64,000 nt of DNA from assembly GCF_000764305.2 (NCBI RefSeq), contig NW_025935151.1:310001-374000 (forward strand). The letters run 5' to 3'. The position numbers and the translations under genes were made by a program. The notes beneath the pieces are model-generated. The model was given only the letters and a program-made list of their open reading frames with translations. It was not told where the DNA came from and did not search any database. Every line of letters begins with the position of its first letter. The stretch's first letter is position 1. Below, piece after piece: positions 21,430 to 31,779 of this stretch. This stretch comes from Hyalella azteca. Taxonomy: Eukaryota > Arthropoda > Malacostraca > Amphipoda > Hyalellidae.

Positions 21430-23740
21430 TCGAGGCTAAAGGAATCCGGAGTGGCCTTTGTTTGTGCGAGTGAGGATTAAGCGATGCCTTTAGAAAAAGA
21501 ATTGCGATGGCTGAGACTTCAAATATTGCACGCGGCGTAGACTAAAGCCGGAGACTTGGCTACGGGAAGAACACTCATTTTGCGTTAGGGGCTTTTTATG
21601 ACGCCATTTATGTCAAAAACAAAGTCAATTACGGTACTGAAATGAAAAAAATGAATCGTAGAAGTACGATATTCACATCCGAATTCAAGCTTTTCAAGGT
21701 ACAATGTCAATCACTTTTCTTGAGAACGTTGTTTTTTTATCGAAAATACACATCGTGATTTTCCAAGAATTGAATTTTCTAATTGCCATATAGTGATTTT
21801 AGCTGAAACTTTTTTATATTTTCGTATTAATGAAGATTGATATCTGTTAGACCATTCTTTGGCACAAATATTTAAAACTGACACATCCTGTTCCCCAAGT
21901 TCATAATTAATAACTCATAATTTTAACATTTTGACGCGATAGACTATTTGTGATGGAGAGATTAAATTTTAATACATAAATTCATTGGACATATTAAAAA
22001 AATGATTACCGACTGTTTGTATTTCCTCTGACAGAAGCAGTAGGAAATTAGATGCTAATTAAGGACTTCAGCAAGTCAAAGGTTCTGCTTCCATCGACTC
22101 GAGCTTTTAGGTTGCCTCGAGTTTCCACTTGATTTGCTTATGCTTTTGCGGGAAACTCCAGCAAACTCACTGCGGCGATAGCCCAGCCAGAAGTTCTCTT
22201 GATCATCCCATAACGTAATTTAGACGGCGGGAAAAGAACACAAAGTTATGATTTTTTCCTTTGGAGTTTGTGGCTTATAGCAGACGCAGCTTTGCCCTGG
22301 CTGGCTGAATAATTAGGTCCGGCAGCTCATACTTTATGTCGAAAATTTCCCGGTATGGTGAATATTGTAACGGCTCACGTGAATTAAAAATTTTAATTCT
22401 AAAACTAAATTTGAATTGAAATAGTCAATATGTTTTTCATTTAGCAGAAACATTTCGCTACATTCGTAACATTTTTTGATATTCAACATAAGCAGCATGA
22501 TAAGCCTGTTTTAAAGTTAGACGATGCATGCACAACACAATCACTTGTAAGTAAGTTTACATGATTAAATTGTCGTGCATCAATTATGACGCAAGACGCT
22601 AAGTAAATAAAAAATTTTAAATATACCAAACTAGACGCGCTAATTCTTAATCCTGCTCGTTATGCAAACTAGATAACAATGAGTAAATATGTGTCACATT
22701 TCCAGAATTTGACGCTCCATCTTTGCCAGTCCCTCATCAAGCAACTCAAATTAACCAGATTCAGCAGATTCCTCCACGCAATTAGGATTCAGGGCCGTCG
22801 TTGCTGAAGGCTAGATTAGCTCTTAATCCGTCAAAATCAACCTTTCCTTTTGCATCCGAAGATAAAACTGCCAGTGTTGAAGCTGGTCCAACTGATAACT
22901 CTATTCTCCCTAGGAATTCCAATTACAATTGAAATGGTCTAGGAATCTTGCATCAGAAATTCCCTTTGTTTGTAATCAGATTTGAGCGGCAATCAAAACG
23001 TGAGGCTGTTGAAATTCCCGCAGCTGAATTTCTGTGCTCGCCGTACGATGTCATCTTTGGAACATTTCGCTTCTAAAGTCAGATAACTCTGAAGAAGTGC
23101 GCCTGTGAGCAGCCATATATAGTGCCATATCTGATTGTAGCTTCTAATTAGAATATTTAGTAAGAATATTCAGGATTTCTTGGAAGCTAGCGAGAAAAAG
23201 AAATTAAAGCGTGGTAGCAGTAGTGCTGAGTTGCTCTGGGTTTACATGCAAGGATTCTTGTTATGGAACTCGCCATTTGTACAGCATGATTCAGATAATG
23301 TACAGTCGTATTGCTAATGTTGTACTAAACGTCTAATGTTCCTGAGTTACTGTTCCACTGCAGTATGATTTGTGGTTTGTACGAAAAATTAGTGCGAAAC
23401 CTCTTGTGAAGTTAGCATGAAAATTCGTATTAAATTGGTATGAAATTAGTATGAAATCAATTAATTAAGCATTATACTATCTTACTTTATGCAGACAAGG
23501 TATTATTTCTTTTAAGGATTTTCTTTTTTTAGATTTTCCGCGATCGATCTAACTGTTCTGCATTTCTGACAGAAACATCAAAATTAGTATCATTAAGAGT
23601 ATTTAACCGAAAAGAGTGATAAATAAATCATTATTTCCCTGTTTTGATTTCTGCAATGAATATTTATGCGCAAAATGTAATACCTTACTCAACAAATAGA
23701 GCTCTCTATTTAAAAATTATTGTCCCATAAAGAAAAAATC
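21430..23740. other. AT-rich stretch with chance-level open frames
   Basis: No supported gene. The patch 22690-23110 is GC-richer and open on the plus strand for 48 codons after TTAG at about 22786, ending near 22932. This is not beyond chance. Confidence 0.45.
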
Positions 23741-23745
23741 TAACA

Positions 23746-23888
23746 CAGTACTCACAGCAGTGGGTGACAGAGAGCGTATTTTTTCGTCGACGAAAACTTG
23801 AGGTCACGGACAGGACGGACAGACAGACAGACGGACATGGCGAGCACAATAGTGCATTTTTTCCATAGATGAGAAAATGCGCTAAAAA
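23746..23888 (+). mobile_element. Dispersed foldback (MITE-like) element, copy 2
   Basis: Second copy of the 9157-9308 element, same orientation. The left palindrome is mutated (ACTCACAGCAGTGGGT). The left arm is diverged (CGTATTTTTTC) while the right arm GAGAAAATGCG is intact. The internal hairpin is replaced by a different perfect palindrome, TTTTCGTCGACGAAAA at 23781-23796. A GACAGACAGACGGACATGG tract and CACAATAG follow. That two copies hold different palindromes at the same place suggests the fold, more than the bases, has been kept. No coding frame. Confidence 0.65.
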
Positions 23889-24154
23889 GGAAGATTGAAC
23901 ATCAACAAAAAACCTCGCAAAATTATATTTTTCAAGTATTTCAGAACCTGCTCCAATTTGTGACGAAACAGATAGAAATTAACATTTTCTCTACATATGA
24001 GTAGAATCTGTAACATGTGTGCGGCGTGCCCAAGGCCTGTTATTACGTTATTAAGAGTCATACAAGGCGGCATCTCCTTTGAAGAAGTCTCTTTAACCTC
24101 CCTGGCAGGGCATCGCAACTTCAAGGTATCCAATTTCTTGGCATCGAGAGCCAC
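23882..24154 (-). CDS. Candidate exon with weak UVRAG/Atg14-like motif
   Basis: A minus-strand frame of 90 codons (first codon GTG, no ATG) includes LNNVI followed by TGLGHAAHMLQIL. In UVRAG and related autophagy proteins a conserved helix has the form AxALGxxAHLxxxIAxxL; seven of about twelve positions fit. The usual continuation (PLRYPI) is absent, as the text runs into an AT-rich tail after a TGTAGAG that could be a donor. Possible acceptors are GATGCCCTGCCAG or ACTTCTTCAAAG inside the frame. The plus strand has an overlapping ATG frame of 77 codons at 23997-24230. Treat as tentative. Confidence 0.18.
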   Translation of the reverse strand: MALDAKKLDTLKLRCPAREVKETSSKEMPPCMTLNNVITGLGHAAHMLQILLICRENVNFYLFRHKLEQVLKYLKNIILRGFLLMFNLPF

Positions 24155-24385
24155 TCTAGCTTACAACGTTAAACTCTATAACAGTAAGGAGACGCTTGTC
24201 ATTGCGTACTCGCATAATATAAAGTCATAAATGAATATAATTCTGAATTGAGTAAATACCAAAAATTGCTGTAAGGGCTGAAAATTTACAAGTCTTTATG
24301 CGATAATTTACTTCGGAAAATCAACAAGCTCGACAGCAATAAGACGCGTTGCAGAATATCCATAGCTCAAAAACTAAAAATTATA

Positions 24386-24484
24386 ATTAAAATAATAATT
24401 TGATGGATATGTATTAAGTAATTAAGATTAAAATTTAAATGATAATTAGATGGATATGTCGTAATCATTTTAGATTAAATTTGA
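24386..24484. repeat. Diverged tandem duplication, 47-bp period
   Basis: GATGGATATGT occurs at 24402 and 24449, with TAATT before and a TTAGATTAAA-like tract after each copy. Two units only. Confidence 0.65.
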
Positions 24485-24489
24485 AGATT

Positions 24490-25400
24490 TAACATCGTAA
24501 GCCAAATAAGTAACTTCAAATTTATATTGCTTTAACTTGAGTAACAACTTATTTTTAGAAATGAACGATAATGATGCCATACTTGACTACGTATTTGCAA
24601 CAAAAATGTTGATGTACAATACTAAATAAAACATTAAGAAGTTTAAATTGCAACGTCATATGTTTAGTATGCTCGTTATTAGCTATATTAATTGCAAATT
24701 ATATTTTTATTTTATTTCTAAATAATAATGATGGGTGGATTTTATAACTAAATCGTCTTTTAAACTGTTAATTATTGCATGGAAAATTTTATTCAAGAAC
24801 CAAACAAATTATTCCCGGCAATATCAGGTGATAAAATTTAACTCTCAACAACGATCAACATTTCAAATTATTTCATTCGAATCCAAAATGAACGAAATAA
24901 CATTTTCTGTAGTCGAAATAATCCTGCATTTCATTTATGTGTTCACCTTAAAATTATCACATTTAAAGAATCTATTTTATATTTCATCGCTCCCGCAATA
25001 GCCGAGTTTGCCAATAAAAATAAAATTAGATCTGTTAAATTATCAAAGCTCTTTTCATTTCATTGCGTGAGCAAATAGATCAAATAAGATAAAATTTTTT
25101 GCAGTTTTTGCCGACTCGTACAAATAACATTGATCGTGTTGCGTTGTGTCGGGAGAACAATATTAAGTTAATTAGCCCGTTTCATAGGGTGCCTCGAGGC
25201 ATCAGGTTAATAACAAGATCTGTTCAGAACTTGTAATAATAAGTGACTTGAATCTGGAGCACCTAATGTAAGCTCTCTACATATGAAAACAATCATACGT
25301 CAGTTTAATGTAGATGTCCTTCTTCATCAGTATTAAATACGCGTCTGGACCTCAGAAATCATATATGCTGTATGAGCGTTAATCATCCAAAGATTTTCGC
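24490..25400. other. AT-rich stretch, nothing recognised
   Basis: No supported gene. An 88-codon ATG-less plus frame (24735-25001) is very AT-rich and chance-like. Confidence 0.5.
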
Positions 25401-25453
25401 TCTGTTTATTTTGGATGATTTAACACGCATGATGGTGCATTTGTGGTTTGCAT

Positions 25454-25523
25454 CTTGTCTTATGTATATACCTTGTATATAGAAGATGCAATCTTGTACC
25501 TTGTCTTATGTATAAACCTTGTA
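25454..25523. repeat. Short direct duplication, 46-bp period
   Basis: CTTGTCTTATGTATATACC at 25454 recurs as CTTGTCTTATGTATAAACC at 25500, both followed by TTGTA. Local duplication with one change. Confidence 0.75.
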
Positions 25524-26002
25524 CCTTGTAATCATATTGATTAATGGCATACATATATACCTTCATACATCTATGTGAGATTTTATTTAAGGTGTGATGG
25601 TACACATATAAAATGAGGCGCAAATCACTTATACAAGATTCTAATGAAATCTACACTTAATTCCGAGTAGAGTTATTTAAGTGCGTGAAATAAAAATTGA
25701 TGCGCATTCAAGCTTTCCACCTCTGTTAATTCCGGTAATCCTTTATTATTCAATGAAAGTTTTGCTGATCTTCCTAGCAGACACATAAGATATGTGGTCT
25801 TAAATAATCAATTAAATTTTTTATGCAAGATGCGGTTATTTTGGACAAGTTTCTGAATTCAAAATTAATCTAGTTGTTTGAGTTCTTATTTTCTCATATG
25901 GTTTCAACTTTCAATGTGCAAAACATTACTAACCTTAACAATAAGACGATTTCCGGGAAACCGATCGAATCCAGCAGCTTTGATTACAAAAAAGTGAACT
26001 GG

Positions 26003-26010
26003 TATAAAAG
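26003..26010 (+). promoter_or_regulatory. Candidate TATA-type core promoter
   Basis: TATAAAAG, a close match to the consensus. A TCTAGTT word that could serve as an initiator lies about 31-34 bases downstream (26034-26040). A GC-richer segment with an ATG at 26085 follows. The arrangement is what a TATA promoter plus first exon would look like, but it is only sequence resemblance. Confidence 0.3.
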
Positions 26011-26084
26011 GTCTGCCACAATGGGACGAGTGATCTAGTTAGTGCCTCGCTTTATCTGATCGCTTGGAGATTGAGCCACTCCAG

Positions 26085-26282
26085 ATGAGATTACGCCAAA
26101 TATCAGGGAGCTATTCTCCAGAATTGGAACCGGCCGAAGTCTCGCACACTGCCTCTCCCTTTGTAATACGTCTCCTTCTTTCTTGCGGACAACACAAGAC
26201 AGTGGAGCCGTTCTGCTCCTCACCTAGAGAAGGTTTGTGGAAATTAGACTTGATAAATATTTATTACATTAAAAACTACTGA
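26085..26282 (+). CDS. Candidate first exon or small ORF (65 aa)
   Basis: An ATG about 50 bases below the putative start site opens a frame beginning MRLRQISGSYSPELEPAEVS. An AAG-GTTTGT donor-like site at 26230-26233 would cut it after about 48 codons, leaving the AT-rich tail (LINIYYIKNY) as intron. The first 48 codons are GC-richer than the surroundings, consistent with that. The opposite strand is also open (26035-26223). Function unknown. Confidence 0.2.
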   Translation: MRLRQISGSYSPELEPAEVSHTASPFVIRLLLSCGQHKTVEPFCSSPREGLWKLDLINIYYIKNY

Positions 26283-26289
26283 TATCTAC

Positions 26290-27160
26290 CTTAATTCTTT
26301 GTTCAAAGTGTCAATGACCGTGTCAAGGGTTTGACCGTGTCACTTCGAAATTATAAGTATATAGGTTTATGTGCTCATGTTTATTTAATTTTTATTTGTT
26401 TTTATTCGACGATTGATGTTTTAATATCTTAAATGTGAATTACTTGAACTTGTGTTCTACGTTTTTTAATTGTTCATGGAGCTGGACTCCGAAACGCTTT
26501 CTCTCATAAGAAATCGTGAATATTTTGGCTTTTTTCCTTGCTTTTAAATTATTTATTATTCCAATATTAGAATGCCAACGAAATTGGCATCCAAGTTTCA
26601 TTCTCATATCATCCCACAATCATGTCTACTGAAATTAGTGGCAATTTATTCAATAATTAAATTTAATCAAAGAAAAATATAAGTATAGTTTATCCATCAG
26701 TTTGGACTTACAGATATTATAGCACGTTAAATATAGAGACGCTGAATAGGAAAACTTGGATTGTTACGTCGATACGCACTTCTGTATTCAAACTTCAGTC
26801 CAACATTCATAGCCTTATAATTTCCTTGCCTTAAACTTAAAGAATGAAAAGCTGTCTAAAAAGTCACCCTAGATTTACTTAAAAGAAGCCTCAAACTATT
26901 CAGTCTTCTAGGAAGTAACATTTCTACACACACTAATCTGCAATCACACACGTCCTGTAAGTTTTCTGTTACCAATCATCTAATGTACAAAAAAAAATTC
27001 GTGGTCTGTGTGCATTATGAGACAAGCCCTTATTCACGTTCCTCCAATGAAGTCGAAAGCTTGTCTACAAAAAACTTCGCTCAAAAGAGCAATTTCTTAA
27101 GGGCAAGCAGTGCTTCATTTTCCAGCTGTCAGAGTACACATATTTTTGTCCACTAAATAT
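26290..27160. other. AT-rich stretch, nothing recognised
   Basis: No supported gene or array. Confidence 0.5.
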
Positions 27161-27166
27161 GAAACA

Positions 27167-27427
27167 TCACTTTTTTTCTTCGCCTCGAACCGTCGGTCGG
27201 CTTAAATTGCGCCCTTTCCGGGATTGATCTAAGATTGATGTTTGTATTAAGAAGCGAGTTGTGCGGCTCATTCGCCTTTTTTTCTTTTGCACGTTAGAAA
27301 TAACGGCCGAAGTCCAATTTTTCCAGATTGATGAGCACTGCCGTGAGGATCTGCAAACCACAGAAATTATTCGAGCAATCGCCTGCCATTTCTCTAGCAA
27401 TAGCCTAACCTGTTGCGTGGTGGACAT
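27167..27427 (-). CDS. Candidate Myb/SANT-like (MADF-type) fragment, 86 aa
   Basis: A true ATG at 27427 and a TGA at 27167-27169. Residues about 13-50 read LEKWQAIARIISVVCRSSRQ then CSSIWKNWTSAVISNVQKKK. The order W-x-x-IA, a short linker, R-[ST]-x-x-Q-C, W-K-x-[WL], then a basic helix ending in KKK is that of the second and third helices of Myb/SANT-like DNA-binding domains common in arthropod nuclear proteins and in some DNA transposons. The first helix is missing upstream, so an upstream exon would be needed. The tail is basic. Main competitor: the plus strand is open across the same bases with a good acceptor (27326-27554). Confidence 0.27.
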   Translation of the reverse strand: MSTTQQVRLLLEKWQAIARIISVVCRSSRQCSSIWKNWTSAVISNVQKKKRRMSRTTRFLIQTSILDQSRKGRNLSRPTVRGEEKK

Positions 27428-27554
27428 CAGAACTCAGGATTTTGTGACCTGCGAGTTTTCTCTTGACGGCCATGCATTCAGAATTGCTTTGGTGATTTCC
27501 CAAGAGAGTCGTACATCCACACAACTCATGCCGCTCAACATGTATAACAAATGA
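27326..27554 (+). CDS. Alternative candidate 3' exon on plus strand (75 codons plus stop)
   Basis: The acceptor-like CCAATTTTTCCAG ends at about 27328. The next phase-0 frame reads IDEHCREDLQTTEIIRAIAC and continues with several Cys (CCVVDIRTQDFVTCEF) to TGA at 27552-27554. No known domain. It overlaps the SANT-like minus frame, so at most one is real. Confidence 0.18.
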
Positions 27555-27559
27555 ATGAA

Positions 27560-28345
27560 AATATTGCTCTGACTCTATTCAGTTTCTTTGCGGGGGTCCA
27601 CATGAAGACGGAAAGTAAATTATTAGACTTAAATTTCTGTAATTCGTATTTAAATGTAGCAATCGCGAGGAAGTTTTGATTTCATTAGATCTTTCTGATG
27701 TGTGTTCAAATTTACCAAAAAATTAAGTATATGCGAACACTACAACCAGTGTTTCATTTTTCTCGTTGACCTTGCTGCATTTGCGTAATAAAAGGACGGT
27801 CAATGCCTCCTATACCTGCACGCGATCATAAAATTCAATTCATTATAGAATTAATTGTAGTATATTACGCAGCATGCAGCTGATCGGGTACAAGAAACAT
27901 CAAATGCGAGTGCTGAGGGATGCAACATGCATGGAGAACTTACTACATATAAGTCAAAAAAACAATTACAGGCGAATGAATTTCCATTCCATTGACAAAT
28001 CAATTAGAATATTTACTTTCAAATCAACGTGAACGAGCGTGGATTCAACAAAATGTTTTGAATGAATTACAATATCGGGAACGAAATTTATTAAGATTTT
28101 TACAAACTTCGTGCTCTGTATTTGTGTTAACTTGCCCCTTCTGTGGGTGGTCTACTCCTCTATTTTCATAAATGAAACATGTCGCTCAAAATGTGTCCGT
28201 AGCTATTATCAATTCAATTATGATTGCCAAATCAACATGCGGCTGTCATTAAACCTGCGATAATCTCTCATTATTTCTTTCGTCATAAATGCTCGAAAAT
28301 ACTTCCCGATGATTCAGAAAAATACAATATATCTAAAATTTTCAT
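27560..28345. other. AT-rich stretch, nothing recognised
   Basis: No supported gene or repeat. Confidence 0.5.
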
Positions 28346-28349
28346 TATT

Positions 28350-28661
28350 CTAACAAATCGATATATGACCTAATATTCGAGTGCACGATTGTTTTCTCTC
28401 GTTCGTGCCATAGAAACTTGGGTGGAGGTGCGCATTTGTTAAGGAGAGCTGGAGTTTTGTATGTATTTTCAATGGGATTAAACGTAGTGCTTTAGCAAGG
28501 AAAAGATCCTGTAAGCCTTGAGATGACGCGCGTGGGAGCATCTGCATGTGTTCCTGCAAAGTGCGAACGGTTTCCGAAAATATGCATCCTCTGCGTGTGT
28601 TCCAGCAAACACAATGTGTCGTATGCCTGTGTTCCTCCGTTACTAGCACGTATTGAGCCAT
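28350..28661 (-). CDS. Candidate ORF, unknown protein (103 aa)
   Basis: True ATG at 28661, stop at 28350-28352. It begins MAQYVLVTEEHRHTTHC; there are clustered Cys and His residues near the N-terminus and a Leu-rich middle (LQDLFLAKALRLIPLK). Part of the open frame is made of a short tandem repeat in the DNA (28541-28638), which can keep frames open artificially. No family recognised. Confidence 0.2.
   Translation of the reverse strand: MAQYVLVTEEHRHTTHCVCWNTRRGCIFSETVRTLQEHMQMLPRASSQGLQDLFLAKALRLIPLKIHTKLQLSLTNAHLHPSFYGTNERKQSCTRILGHISIC
28541..28638 (+). repeat. Degenerate short repeat, TCTGCNTGTGTTCC
   Basis: TCTGCATGTGTTCCTGCAAA at 28541, TCTGCGTGTGTTCCAGCAAA at 28590 and a shorter ATGCCTGTGTTCCTCC at 28623. 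Spacings are about 49 and 33, so this is a dispersed motif rather than a clean array. Confidence 0.6.
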
Positions 28662-29502
28662 CTAAATGCATTTATTCAAGCAGTTTATTAGTTAAAATCA
28701 ATGAAACATTTGTGTGTCCGCTAGACATTCCAATCTTCATTGTATGTTAATTCCATAGGAGAAATATATTTAAATTTGAAGTACTATACATCGATATTTT
28801 ATGAGCTGCAAATCATGCTAAAATTTTGCAAACAATGACCAAATGTCTTGTAAAGTTTACCACACGGTTCATCTTCGCAGTGACTCCATGATCCTCATTT
28901 AGAATGGCCGAAAGTGTTAGTGTGAAGCGTTCAACTTTTTATTGTGAAGCGTTCATCTGCCCTTTCAATAATGGATGGACCTTGACGCACCTTTGAGTTC
29001 CCAGAATAAAATTTTAGGAGCCAATAATTACCAAATAAAACTTATAACATTGCTTAGAAAATTATTCTGAACTACAGGTTAATATTACGAAGGCAGGATT
29101 TTCTATTCTCCTAAAGATACCTACGTATAATGGTGATGTTCATAGATCAAAAACCATTTGAAAAAAGTCCGAATGTCAGCTCTAACTATAAATATGCTCA
29201 CTTTAAATTTTAGTAGGACGCTGTCCAGACGCGCTTGCGACCACCGCAGAGCATTCAAGCATTTTGTTCTTCAAGTCCAAGACAATGGAATAAATTCCAG
29301 CGGTTTGTCTTGCCTCGAGTTCATTACTAACAGCACCACTTGTTGCCGACCACTGCTTGTTAACTGCCACAAATTTGAGTCTTGAAAATAGCATGTATTT
29401 CATAAGGTTTGGCGAATTAATTTCATATTCACTGCGAGAATTTCATCAAACCATTGGATTTGAGAAGCCATTCTAAAAGCGTCACAATAAATAAAAAATA
29501 GT

Positions 29503-29531
29503 TATATATATAATATATATATAATATATTA
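29503..29531. repeat. (TA)n-like microsatellite
   Basis: TATATATA and AATATATA words make up about 30 bases. Confidence 0.9.
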
Positions 29532-29562
29532 ATATCCGTGGAAGAATTGCATTTTAGAATAG

Positions 29563-29877
29563 CTATGACGATGAAACTGAAGAATCATGATTATAAATAC
29601 ATATTTTCTTCCCTGCAATTAATTTTATTTTAAGTGACATAGAGTCGGCAGTCCAAGGCCAAGGCGCTGGTAGCATCTTCAAGCAAGCAAAACAAAACCA
29701 TTCACATTTATTACAAGCGTTATTAACGACTTGCAGGTTTTCAATTCTCCAGGACATTACTGCATCAAAACAAGACTTCAAGAAAAAAAAGACCCCCCAA
29801 AAAGAGACTTCTCGACAACAACATCTCACTGGAACATGAGTTCGCGTCGAGAAATTTGATTCTTGGCGGAGTCGCAT
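29563..29877 (-). CDS. Candidate ORF, unknown protein (104 aa)
   Basis: True ATG at 29877, stop at 29563-29565. Cys-rich (about ten Cys) with a hydrophobic run WGVFFFLKSCF near residue 27 and a CNKCEWFCFACLKML segment near residue 58. The Cys spacing fits no zinc-binding pattern I know. Downstream third is AT-rich. Length is near the upper edge of chance. Confidence 0.18.
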   Translation of the reverse strand: MRLRQESNFSTRTHVPVRCCCREVSFWGVFFFLKSCFDAVMSWRIENLQVVNNACNKCEWFCFACLKMLPAPWPWTADSMSLKIKLIAGKKICIYNHDSSVSSS

Positions 29878-30083
29878 GCAGGTTGCAAGACTGAATAGAT
29901 TGCAGGGGACGGCAGCGGATGGGTCGGTGCAGAACGCAATGACAGGGTCAGCGCTTTGGCTGCGACGACCAGTCTGTTGTTCGAGATAGAAATTGCCAAG
30001 TTCTTCGTAATTTATCGGCGCAGACTCAGCGTGAATGGCAATTTGACGGCAGTTTAGGGTTTGAGGATGCCGTGATATCTTGA

Positions 30084-30159
30084 TTACTCAATTCTGTGGC
30101 CACCAGCAAGAACTTTGTCCTGCACGACCAACATGCTTTGCACGAATTCTCGAGTAAAT
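30084..30159 (-). CDS. Candidate terminal exon (24 codons plus stop)
   Basis: One of the best acceptor-like sites in the window: TTAATTTCTCTTTCAG ends at 30160 on the minus strand. After one base the frame reads FTREFVQSMLVVQDKVLAGG then HRIE and TAA. A second frame from the same acceptor is open longer (CKACWSCRTKF..). The acceptor is convincing; the reading frame is not decided. Confidence 0.2.
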
Positions 30160-30859
30160 CTGAAAGAGAAATTAATTTTGAGTTTATTATTCGTAACTTA
30201 AATGGAGGTCGCGACCACCCAGTGACTCTTAGCTAAAGGATGTGCATGAAAAGTACTGGGAAACTATTCTAAATGATTAATTATCTTTTATATTGATTTT
30301 GTAATGTTTCTTGTGAGAAATGGGTTTTTGCTTTCAGTAAAATTTTAACCTCATCGATGGGCATTAAATTTCTTATGAATTACCTACAGGAATCGCCGCT
30401 AGACCCAGACTGATTTGAAGCACATCAGGAAATTATTGAACCTGGAATCCGTATATTCAATCTAGACTTGATATCACGCCCACTGTAATAAATTCGATTC
30501 AGATCTCGGAACGATTGTGTAATTGTATTAGCACAACAAAAGCTCCTCCGTCACAGTAACATTTCATCCTTCGTGACGCAGATTATGAATTCTAGAGACC
30601 TACAAGTTAGAGATTGAATATAAAGTTTAAAATAGTACAGATTATTCTCTATTCGCGGATGGAGCATATCTTAAATTGTAGGCCTGTTGGTGAACTAAGC
30701 ATTAAGTATTAATACTTGACATATTGCGTCATTAAAACAGGTTTCGTTTGATTTATTACATCATCACAGAGACACTTTTGTTGAATTTTCATTCCAAATC
30801 ATAAATTCAACTAAAAATACATAAAATGCATCGTAATCCGAGATGCATCTGACGGCTCA

Positions 30860-31132
30860 TTAAATAAACGACAGGCATGCATAGAAGGCAACTGAAATAT
30901 GACTTTCAGCTATCAAGCAAGCACTTGGAAACCCAGAAGAATATCTGCTGCTATTCAAATTTGCCGAGCTCTTTATTTCCAGGAAGCGTTCACCTGAAGA
31001 TAGCAATTTAGGGAAGCTTGGTCGTCGCGGCTGCAGATATTGCCTGGCGTTTAAGGTGGATAAGACAGAATGCCGTCGTATTGCACAGATTGCAGAGATG
31101 CTCTTCAACTTATCTTGCACAACTTCGATGTG
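30860..31132 (-). CDS. Candidate exon, unknown protein
   Basis: A minus-strand frame open from a TAA near 31133 to TAA at 30860-30862. It begins HIEVVQDKLKSISAICAIRR and continues with a basic, Pro-containing stretch (YLQPRRPSFPKLL). A CAG-GTGAAC donor-like site near 30990 would end it after about 48 codons. GTTAAC at the start could be a branch-type word, but the acceptor is weak. Confidence 0.18.
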   Translation of the reverse strand, partial: HIEVVQDKLKSISAICAIRRHSVLSTLNARQYLQPRRPSFPKLLSSGERFLEIKSSANLNSSRYSSGFPSACLIAESHISVAFYACLSFI

Positions 31133-31569
31133 TTAACATAGATTTGCAAGTCTAGAAAGCCTCTGTGGTCACGATAATTTTGAGTTTTGTGAACAAAATA
31201 ATGTACCGTAACGAACATATCGTAATTACATGAAGAAATCACTCCCTTCAGGACAGTAGGTACAAGTGGTAATATTATTTATTCGATGAAGCATTTTAAA
31301 GATTAGATAAGCTCGGGCCATAAATGCTCGGATTCAATTCAAATTCTAGGAAAGAGCCTAAAAAATTACTTGCTCACGTATTCTTGTATTCAAAAAGATA
31401 TTTCATATTGGCTATGTAAAGTTAAGGTTTTGTTTTTCTACTCTAAAACATTAAACTAATGCTAATGAATATTTCTGGACGTTTAATCCCAGCAAAAGTC
31501 GTCAAAGTTAAATCATACAAGAGAACCCATGTTCGGGACTTAGGTACAGTTTGCGTCAGTTAAGGCATT

Positions 31570-31772
31570 GAGAGTTTAACGATGGTGTTCTTGGGAACAG
31601 TGAAGCGAGCGAGTTCTTCAATGAACGCGCTAGCGGCCGCGATATTGAGTTGAGCTTTTGAAGTGCCGCCGCTGCCGTGGCCACTCAAAGCCTCTTGCAC
31701 TCAATTGGAATTGCTGCGTTGCTGCTGAGGTCCGTGATGTACACTCACCAACTGAACTGGGTCAACTTCCAT
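31570..31772 (-). other. GC-rich islet with several open minus frames
   Basis: GC-rich block. On the minus strand an ATG at 31772 in a good start context gives MEVDPVQL and then GTGAGT at 31748-31743, an ideal donor. Further on, one frame (GTG at 31700 to TAA at 31560) reads VQEALSGHGSGGTSKAQLN and IAAASAFIEELARF. The other two minus frames are open across much of the block too, as expected from high GC, so the frame is undecided. Contains GCTAGCGGCCGC. Confidence 0.25.
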
Positions 31773-31779
31773 GCCTTTA

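Noticed and set aside
22786..22934. 48-codon plus frame after a TTAG in a GC-richer patch
   Set aside because: The acceptor is weak, no motif is recognisable, and frames of this length are expected by chance.
29503..29531. TA-rich tract as a replication origin or DNA-unwinding element
   Set aside because: Simple AT repeats are common in this DNA; nothing specific to an origin accompanies it.
31633..31644. GCTAGCGGCCGC, which looks like a vector polylinker (NheI-NotI)
   Set aside because: Only these 12 bases fit; the flanks show no vector sequence, and the block is GC-rich throughout, so chance is adequate.
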